The notes under the pieces: model-generated
What the model was told of the DNA's origin: nothing
Databases searched by the model: none
What the model saw: only the letters and a program-made list of their open reading frames with translations
Source of the DNA: Bacillus sp. FJAT-25509
GTDB lineage: Bacteria; Bacillota; Bacilli; Bacillales; Bacillaceae_G
DNA length: 64,000 bases
NCBI RefSeq assembly: GCF_001420605.1
Contig: NZ_LJIZ01000018.1
Coordinates: 1-64,000, forward strand
Reading direction: 5' to 3'
In this document: in pieces, positions 57,947-64,000 of the stretch
Numbering within the stretch: the first letter of the stretch is position 1
Layout: every line of letters begins with the position of its first letter
Program-made: the position numbers and the translations under genes

Positions 57947-58966
57947 CTATTTATTCATTCCTAATGCTTTTAATAAATCTTGAACTTGTGTTTCTTGATC
58001 TGATAAGAATGAATTAAATTCTTTACCATTTTTATATTCCGGCTGCCAGCCTTGCTTTTCTACTTCTTCTTTCCATTCAGCTGTCTCAACTAATTTTGAA
58101 ATTGTTTTTTCCCAATATGAGTATGCGTCCTTAGACATTTTCTCTGGTCCAAAAACCCCACGCCAAATGATAAACTCGGCATCTATTCCTTGTTCTTTAG
58201 CTGTTGGAAACTTAGACAATACATCTCCTTGTAAACGTTCAGGTGATGTTACTGCTAAAACTTTAACTTTACCTGATTTAACAAACTCAAGCGTACTAGA
58301 GACATCGGTAGAAATGACATCCGCGTTATTCCCTAATAATGCTGTTATTGCCTCTGAACCACCATCATAGGAAACATACTTAATTTTCGTAGGATCAATA
58401 CCATATTTATAAGCCGGTAAAATTCCGATTAAATGATCCATAGAACCAGGTGCAGATCCACCAGCTAAAGTAATATTTTTTGGATTCTTTTTCATATCAT
58501 TTAAAAGTGATTTTAAATCTTTATACTTAGAATCAGCTTTTACAACGATTGCACCATAATCCTTTGTTAGCTGAGCTAAAGGTGTGCTATTTTTATAGCC
58601 ATATGGACTATTTCCCTCTTTTTTCAAATTGTTAATAATAATAGGTGGTGAGTTTACGAATAATTTTTCATTATTGGCTTTATCTTGTGTAGCATATTCA
58701 GCCATGAATACCGTACCGCCACCGCCTGGTTTATTTTCTACCGTCATAGGTTCTTTAACAAGTTTTGTTTCACTTAATACTTTAGTGAACGATCTTGCCG
58801 TTAAATCCCATCCGCCACCTGCTCCAGATGGTGCTACAACCGAAATTGCCTTATTAGGATAATTTGAGCTATTACCTCCCGTCGAAACACTACTACTTTT
58901 ACAAGCCGCAAGACTTACCGCGATTAAAGAAGTCATTACGAACAAACTAGTCTTTTTAAATTTCAC
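57947..58966 (-). CDS. tctC: Tricarboxylate-binding lipoprotein TctC
   Basis: A 339-residue binding protein of the TTT/Bug family. Lipobox SLAAC gives an acylated Cys at about 22. Family features: PSGAGGGWDLTAR (about 50), ENKPGGGGTVF (about 82), LAGGSAPGSMDHL. GTG start with AGGAGG upstream. First gene of tctCBA and next to the CitST-like pair, which favours citrate or another tricarboxylate as ligand. Confidence 0.92.
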   Translation of the reverse strand: MKFKKTSLFVMTSLIAVSLAACKSSSVSTGGNSSNYPNKAISVVAPSGAGGGWDLTARSFTKVLSETKLVKEPMTVENKPGGGGTVFMAEYATQDKANNEKLFVNSPPIIINNLKKEGNSPYGYKNSTPLAQLTKDYGAIVVKADSKYKDLKSLLNDMKKNPKNITLAGGSAPGSMDHLIGILPAYKYGIDPTKIKYVSYDGGSEAITALLGNNADVISTDVSSTLEFVKSGKVKVLAVTSPERLQGDVLSKFPTAKEQGIDAEFIIWRGVFGPEKMSKDAYSYWEKTISKLVETAEWKEEVEKQGWQPEYKNGKEFNSFLSDQETQVQDLLKALGMNK

Positions 58967-58984
58967 CTATAGTTCCTCCTCTTT

Positions 58985-59013
58985 TGGAAACGCTTTCTAA
59001 TACAAGTATTATA
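58985..59013 (-). promoter_or_regulatory. tctC promoter with cre site
   Basis: TATAAT on the minus strand (59008-59013) without a good -35, as for an activator-dependent promoter, then a cre site TGGAAACGCTTTCT (58985-58998, one mismatch on the plus strand) just past the start site. CitT-like activation and CcpA repression are inferred. Confidence 0.7.
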
Positions 59014-59192
59014 ATTTAATAATTCTGAAAAAAGTTTTTATGAACGTTAAAGACGTAAAGTCCATTAAAACCATTTTGTTCATAAAAACCACGATAAAAA
59101 AACTCGCTGATTTGGGAGCATTTAGGAGAAGACAAGGGCGCAGTTGGAATTAAACTTAATTCCTAAAATTTGAAACTACATTGAGTCCCCTA

Positions 59193-59616
59193 CTCATAAC
59201 TGGATCATGAGTAGCTATAAACACTAGAAGACGGAAATAACTTACTCATAACAGGTTCATGAGGAACTATAATCGCTAAATATTGAAAAGTACTTACTCA
59301 TAACAGGTTCATGAGGAACTATAATCACTAAATATTGAAAAGTACTTACTCATAACAGGTTCATGAGGAACTTGATACGCTGGATTTTGAAAATTGCTTC
59401 CTCATAACACTTTCATGAGGAACTTGATACGTTGGATTTTGAAAATTGCTTCCTCATAACACTTTCATGAGGGACTTGATACGCTCGATTTTGAAAATTA
59501 CTTCCTCATAACGGGTTCATGAGGAACTATAATCGCTAAATATTGAAAAGTACTTCCTCATAACAGGTTCATGAGGAACTATAATCACTAAATATTGAAA
59601 ATTACTTCCTCATAAC
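59193..59616. repeat. 52-bp-period tandem array, eight units
   Basis: CTCATAAC recurs at 59193, 59245, 59297, 59349, 59401, 59453, 59505, 59557 and 59609, exactly every 52 bases. Each unit opens with an imperfect palindrome, arms CTCAT and ATGAG around a variable 9-base centre, followed by a spacer of two main types (TATAATCGCTAAATATTGAA or TTGATACGCTGGATTTTGAA). No open frame. It lies between the inhA terminator and the tctC promoter. Confidence 0.93.
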
Positions 59617-59680
59617 AAGCTATAATTGAAATTAACTAAGATCTTCATTGACAAACTCATTTTCCGGCCAGTCTAAACAC

Positions 59681-59726
59681 AAAAAAAAAGAATAAGAGCC
59701 TGATAATATATCAGACTCTTATTCTT
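59681..59726 (-). terminator. inhA terminator
   Basis: AAGAATAAGAG-CTGAT arms pair with ATCAG-CTCTTATTCTT; T run of nine on the minus strand. Confidence 0.9.
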
Positions 59727-59735
59727 TATACTTAC

Positions 59736-62123
59736 TTATTTATGAATCCAAACAGCACCAGCTGAATTATCTTTTGCTTCCCCAATAACTTGGAATTTTA
59801 ATCCGTAGTTAGGTACTTTTCTTCCTGCATCTGGAATTAAAGTATTTTGGTAACTATGCGAATCATCAAACTCTGTTACACCAGGTAATCCAGCATAATC
59901 AAAGATCCCACGAGATGGTGAGTTAAAGTAGAATTCAGGAGATTTGTCGTAACTGAAAGCTGCGTCAGCTACTTGGTAACGAGTACTTTGTGATACTGAT
60001 GGTTTACCATTTAATGTACCAACCATAGCTTCTGGGTGAGCATCTACAACACCTAAGAAACCTTCACCTGGGTGAACACCTGTCCAGTTATCTGTGTAGC
60101 TATCATCACCATACCAAACTACTAAACCAGTATTATACTTAACTCCGCGAGCATATTCTAATGCTTTATCAGAGCCAACATAGTTTCTCCACTCTAGGTA
60201 GTAGTAGTGATTTTTAAAATCAGTTCCATTAGATACAGATGCTTTGTCTAATGTAAATGCTGGCGTCGTTTCCGCACCATCAGTAAATTTAACTGTGCCA
60301 TCAACAGTTAATTTTGCTTCGTCGAAAGCAAATCCTGCCGGAGATAGTCCACCATCAGTAACATATTCAAATTGAACTTTTACATTTTTGCCTTTGTAAG
60401 CAGACAAGTCATAAACTTTATCTACCCAAAGTCCTTTCGATGTATCAAGTCCACCTGCAATATTTTTAGTACCAATTGTATCGATTGTCGCAAGTTTAGT
60501 ACCTGTTGCTGCATCTAATACATTTACATACAGATAGTCATAATTGTATTCAACTTCATAGTTTGCTTTTACAGCGAAGCTTGCATTTGTAGCTGCTGTT
60601 AAATTAAATACTGGTGAAGTCATCGTAGTATGGAGGTTATCTCCTTTTGCACTATAGTAATACTTAGCACCAAATTGTGGTTGAATTTTACTTTTTACTT
60701 CTTTCTTTGGTAAGTTAACTTTTACTACACCTGGGTTATTAGATTTAGTAACACTTTGGTCAATAAAAGTAGCAATACCTTTTTCGTCAATATCCTTATA
60801 ATCTACTTCTGTCACATTAGCCCAGTTTCCACCAATTGTTTTTTGGAAATACTCTTTATTTTGCGGTGAAAAACTTGTAGGCGTCGTTCCTGCGATTGCT
60901 CCGTTCCAACTACCGCCACTCATAACTGACCAAGAAGCAATTGGCTCACCATTACCTGAATACTGAGTATCGTACTCATCTGGTAATCCTAGATCATGAC
61001 CAAATTCGTGAGCGAATACACCAACTGCTCCATCTTCTGGCTCAATTGTGTAATCATATGCAGCCATCAATCCGCCCCAATATGGAACCTTTGATTGTGT
61101 TCCTGGGAAAGAAGTTACTCCATTCAGTGTCCAACGATGTGACCAGATTGCATTATCACCTAACTTACCTCCGCCAGCTTCTTGTCCAGTTCCAGCGTGA
61201 AGTACCATTAAATGGTCTACTAATCCATCAGGCTCATTAATGTTGCCATCACCATCAAGATCATAAATATCTAAATTATCAAAATCAGCTAAGTTTATGC
61301 CTGAATCAATTGCAGCACGTAATGATTCTTTAACTAAATCACGAGGACCTTTTGGGTTTAAATTATCATGTCCACCAGAAGGACTATCATCACCATATTC
61401 AGCTGCTTTTCCACTAACCGTTAACCAGTCTGTAACTGTACCTTTTACAGTATAGCTTCCACCAGATTGTTCTTCATAAAATTGTTTAAAAGTTTTTACT
61501 TTTGAACCATCGTTTAAAGTAAATTCTTTATCTCCGAAAAGCATATCTTCATAATGCTTTTTGCTAAAATCGTCAGTGTACATATACCCTTCTTGTTTAT
61601 CAATATTGTTATGTTTGAAATCAGCAAATTCAGTTAAGATTACTAATACTTTATCTTCACGTACTCCGCCGTTATAGCCAGCTTGTTTTGCAGAATCAAC
61701 TTTTACTACACCATTTGGTTTGCCTTTTTTATAGTTTTCGTGGCCTTTATTTAATTGTGATAAAAGTTGAGCTTTACGTTTTTCTAGTGTTGCTCTTTGT
61801 TTATCAGCAATTTCCGACTGTGATTGTGCTTGAACTTTCTCTTTATATTCACCTTGTTTTTCTTTTATGTATGCTTGTACTTTTTCTTTAGCTACTTCAG
61901 CACTATCAGATTCTTTGATCTCGCCTCTGTCTCTTAAAGCTTTTTCTAATCTTTCTTCATCCACTACGTTTAAATCTAAATAAGGACTTTCTACTAATTG
62001 CTTACTTTCACTTTCAGTAGGAATTGCTGCTTTTGAAGTAACTCCAGTTGAAAAAATGGACATACTTAATGCTGTAGCTAGTGAGACACTCGATAATACC
62101 TTCCAGTAAGATGGTCTTGCCAT
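59736..62123 (-). CDS. Immune inhibitor A metalloprotease (M6)
   Basis: A 795-residue secreted zinc protease. Signal peptide (about 1-32, ending SKAA), propeptide (about 33-110, charged and helical), catalytic M6 domain with zinc motif [14 protein letters not shown] (about 370) and Met-turn region [13 protein letters not shown], then MAM-like and C-terminal beta domains. InhA proteases of the B. cereus group degrade antimicrobial peptides, matrix proteins and haemoglobin and are also found on exosporium; here the role is open. The start MARPSYWK is set by AAAAGGGGTG; an upstream in-frame ATG lacks an RBS. Monocistronic. Confidence 0.93.
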   Translation of the reverse strand: MARPSYWKVLSSVSLATALSMSIFSTGVTSKAAIPTESESKQLVESPYLDLNVVDEERLEKALRDRGEIKESDSAEVAKEKVQAYIKEKQGEYKEKVQAQSQSEIADKQRATLEKRKAQLLSQLNKGHENYKKGKPNGVVKVDSAKQAGYNGGVREDKVLVILTEFADFKHNNIDKQEGYMYTDDFSKKHYEDMLFGDKEFTLNDGSKVKTFKQFYEEQSGGSYTVKGTVTDWLTVSGKAAEYGDDSPSGGHDNLNPKGPRDLVKESLRAAIDSGINLADFDNLDIYDLDGDGNINEPDGLVDHLMVLHAGTGQEAGGGKLGDNAIWSHRWTLNGVTSFPGTQSKVPYWGGLMAAYDYTIEPEDGAVGVFAHEFGHDLGLPDEYDTQYSGNGEPIASWSVMSGGSWNGAIAGTTPTSFSPQNKEYFQKTIGGNWANVTEVDYKDIDEKGIATFIDQSVTKSNNPGVVKVNLPKKEVKSKIQPQFGAKYYYSAKGDNLHTTMTSPVFNLTAATNASFAVKANYEVEYNYDYLYVNVLDAATGTKLATIDTIGTKNIAGGLDTSKGLWVDKVYDLSAYKGKNVKVQFEYVTDGGLSPAGFAFDEAKLTVDGTVKFTDGAETTPAFTLDKASVSNGTDFKNHYYYLEWRNYVGSDKALEYARGVKYNTGLVVWYGDDSYTDNWTGVHPGEGFLGVVDAHPEAMVGTLNGKPSVSQSTRYQVADAAFSYDKSPEFYFNSPSRGIFDYAGLPGVTEFDDSHSYQNTLIPDAGRKVPNYGLKFQVIGEAKDNSAGAVWIHK

Positions 62124-62343
62124 AAATCTACACCCCTTTTCAGAATCTTCTAACAATAAGTAAATAGTACAAGTTTGAAGGGGGTTGTACAATGAGTAAT
62201 TATGAATATTTTCTAATAATCAGTTTAATATATTTAATCTAATTTTAATGTATTTCTAATAATAGAAATAGGTAAATAGTCTTATTAACATGACAAATTA
62301 ATACATTTTCTCTATTTATAAAACAATTTTCGAGGAGTTACTT

Positions 62344-62928
62344 ATGAATTCGACATTAAAACAAGATTTCTTTTTTAAACCATCTATACAAGTAGCAAAG
62401 GACCTTTTAGGTCATATATTAGTTCATAATACTGATGAAATGGAACTTTCCGGAATAATTGTAGAGACCGAAGCATATATGGGTCCAGAAGATCGTGCTG
62501 CACATAGTTATCAAAATCGACGTACGAAACGAACAGAAATCATGTTTCATGAAGCAGGTTATATCTACACTTATCAAATGCATACCCATACTTTAATTAA
62601 TATAGTTTGTGAGGAAATCGGCCTACCACAGGTAGTATTAATTAGAGCATTAGAACCTGTGAACGGGATTGAAAAAATGATCGAATTTCGAAAAAATCAG
62701 CCTATCTCTAATTTAACGAATGGACCAGGTAAACTTACAAAAGCATTGAATATTACGATGGAGTCTTATGGAAAACCAATTTGGCTGCCACCTGTTTACA
62801 TCAAGGAAGGAATTAAACCAGAACAGATTAGTAGTGGTCCTAGGATTGGAATAGAAAACACCGGAGAGGCACGGGACTATCCTTGGAGGTTTTGGATTAC
62901 GGATAATAAATTCATATCTAAAAAATAA
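62344..62928 (+). CDS. 3-methyladenine DNA glycosylase (AAG family)
   Basis: A 194-residue base-excision repair enzyme of the Mpg/AAG family (YxlJ-like). Catalytic region IIVETEAYMGPEDRAAHS (about 39-56), RTEIMFHEAGYIYTYQ, NLTNGPGKLTKAL and RIGIENTGEARDYPWRF are all family hallmarks. It removes alkylated purines. CGAGGAG precedes the ATG. Confidence 0.92.
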   Translation: MNSTLKQDFFFKPSIQVAKDLLGHILVHNTDEMELSGIIVETEAYMGPEDRAAHSYQNRRTKRTEIMFHEAGYIYTYQMHTHTLINIVCEEIGLPQVVLIRALEPVNGIEKMIEFRKNQPISNLTNGPGKLTKALNITMESYGKPIWLPPVYIKEGIKPEQISSGPRIGIENTGEARDYPWRFWITDNKFISKK

Positions 62929-62933
62929 GAATA

Positions 62934-62980
62934 CCCAGACTGTTGATCAACGTTCGCTCTTGGTCAGTCTGGGTTTTCTT
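62934..62980. terminator. Terminator, AAG gene/glpD
   Basis: CCCAGACTG/CAGTCTGGG stem with TTTTCTT on the plus strand; inside the loop GTTGATCAACGTTCGCTC resembles the ends of the MITE-like element. Confidence 0.8.
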
Positions 62981-63018
62981 ATTTATGCAGTTTCTACTTT
63001 TATTAATCGCTTTTAAAA

Positions 63019-64000
63019 TCATTCATTAGAAGCAGTAATTGCATTTTTTATTTGCTCTTCCAATTCCAAACTGTATTCTACGATTTGGTATTTGCTCCAA
63101 CTTAATCTATTCGCCATATAACGAATCACTTCGTCTTTATACTCATTAACAAGATCAATATGAAAATATAAAAATCCAGTTCTCCTAATAAAAAAATCGA
63201 CTGGTTTAACAATCATTTCGTTTTGAATTCCATATTCTAGTTGTAAAAATAATGATAGTGGTAGATTAGTATCATTTTTCAAATCACTAAATGATATATT
63301 CATTAAATGCTCTATATTCGATCCATATACTCTACTTAATCTTTTATATTCCGATTCACTTAATCCAATTGCGATACCAGCAGAAGAAAATCGTTTTTTA
63401 AAATAATTAAATCCTTTTGATCCCCCAACATCTCCACCTGAAATTGGTAAATTTTTAGTCAGACATTCTCTAAATCTATTGTCATTGTCTTTTAAAATTA
63501 GGTCTACAATTGTCTCCGCCATTTTACGATATCCTGTTAACTTTCCCCCGGCTATTGAAATTAACCCAGAGGATGATTCCCAAATCTCATCTTTTCTAGA
63601 TATTTCAGAAGGATCTTTACCTTCTTCAAAAATTAAAGGACGAATGCCAGCCCAGCTTGATTCAACGTCAGTATCTTCTAGTTTTATCGTTGGAAACATA
63701 TACTTAACGCAATTTAAAATATATTCCCTATCTTCATTACTTACTTTAGGATTAGAGGTATCCCGATCAAAAAATGTATCCGTTGTACCAACATATGTCT
63801 TTCCATCTCTTGGAATTGCAAAGACCATTCGACCGTCTATCGTATCAAAATAAACAGACTGATTTAATGGAAACTTTTTATGATCTATAACTAAATGAAC
63901 CCCTTTCGTTAGTCTAAGATTTTTATCACTTTTTAATCGTTCCATTTCCCTAAGCTGATCAACCCATGGTCCGGTTGCATTAACAATCCTCTTTGCGCGA
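63019..64000 (-). CDS. glpD: Glycerol-3-phosphate dehydrogenase, 3' part
   Basis: The C-terminal 326 codons of an FAD-dependent aerobic glycerol-3-phosphate dehydrogenase; the 5' part lies beyond the window, and the frame reads through 64000 (…RIVNATGPWVDQLRE), so ATG 63943-63945 is internal. TVGTTDTFF-like (YVGTTDTFFD), SSWAGIRPL and GGKLTGYRKMAE are family signatures, and the DAO_C domain covers the last 120 residues. It oxidises glycerol-3-phosphate to DHAP at the membrane. Full-length Bacillus GlpD is about 555 residues. Confidence 0.93.
   Translation of the reverse strand, partial: RAKRIVNATGPWVDQLREMERLKSDKNLRLTKGVHLVIDHKKFPLNQSVYFDTIDGRMVFAIPRDGKTYVGTTDTFFDRDTSNPKVSNEDREYILNCVKYMFPTIKLEDTDVESSWAGIRPLIFEEGKDPSEISRKDEIWESSSGLISIAGGKLTGYRKMAETIVDLILKDNDNRFRECLTKNLPISGGDVGGSKGFNYFKKRFSSAGIAIGLSESEYKRLSRVYGSNIEHLMNISFSDLKNDTNLPLSLFLQLEYGIQNEMIVKPVDFFIRRTGFLYFHIDLVNEYKDEVIRYMANRLSWSKYQIVEYSLELEEQIKNAITASNE

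Noticed and set aside
59193-59616. Possible CRISPR array
   Set aside because: The 52-bp units are tandem copies without unique spacers, and no cas gene is present; it is a minisatellite-like array.

Overview
The window looks like the chromosome of an AT-rich, endospore-forming member of the Bacillaceae (Bacillus sensu lato). The grounds are a GerAB-type germinant permease, SpoVR, a YhdB-like protein, a KinA/KinE-type PAS kinase, ComC, MprF, SwrC, InhA, CcpA cre sites, Fur boxes, typical AGGAGG ribosome sites and a well-known Bacillaceae GC-rich repeat. I see no rRNA, tRNA, CRISPR array, prophage or intact transposase. Species cannot be fixed from the sequence alone.

Layout. 0-12 kb: an orphan gerAB; a 51-aa membrane ORF; a broken 3' copy of spoVR; a complete beta-glucoside PTS locus (GH1 phospho-glucosidase, IIA, IIC, IIB, LicR-like regulator) read leftward; then the intact spoVR. 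The PTS locus is bracketed by two diverged copies of the spoVR 3' end, which suggests it arrived by recombination at spoVR. 12-31 kb: yhdB-like, pgcA, DUF1540, an SDR, a purine permease with a probable PurR site, a Cys/Arg/Asp-rich protein, patatin-like lipase, penicillin acylase, a thioredoxin-like protein, comC, NlpC/P60, an oligo-1,6-glucosidase with two cre sites, a yhbD-bactofilin pair, an alkyltransferase-like protein, an FTR1-like permease, a HesB-like protein, and a multi-PAS histidine kinase split by an in-frame stop.

31-43 kb: swrC, an OmpR-type two-component pair, a c-di-AMP (ydaO-type) riboswitch with terminator that controls only a 59-aa membrane protein, then small accessory genes (VOC, TMEM175, DinB, lipoprotein, serine hydrolase) with several short repeats. 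43-53 kb: mprF, ohrR-ohr, fetAB iron export, and a Fur-controlled siderophore ABC importer with a divergent binding lipoprotein. 53-64 kb: a CitST-type two-component system next to a TctCBA tricarboxylate transporter under a cre site, a 52-bp-period tandem array, the immune inhibitor A metalloprotease, a 3-methyladenine DNA glycosylase and the 3' part of glpD running off the window.

Themes are sugar and organic-acid uptake under CcpA, iron balance (import, export, FTR1-like), envelope defence (MprF, SwrC, TCS) and sporulation. The points most worth a second look are the riboswitch-small protein unit, the spoVR-flanked PTS insertion, the nonsense-split kinase, the 52-bp array and a hairpin-flanked MITE-like element.
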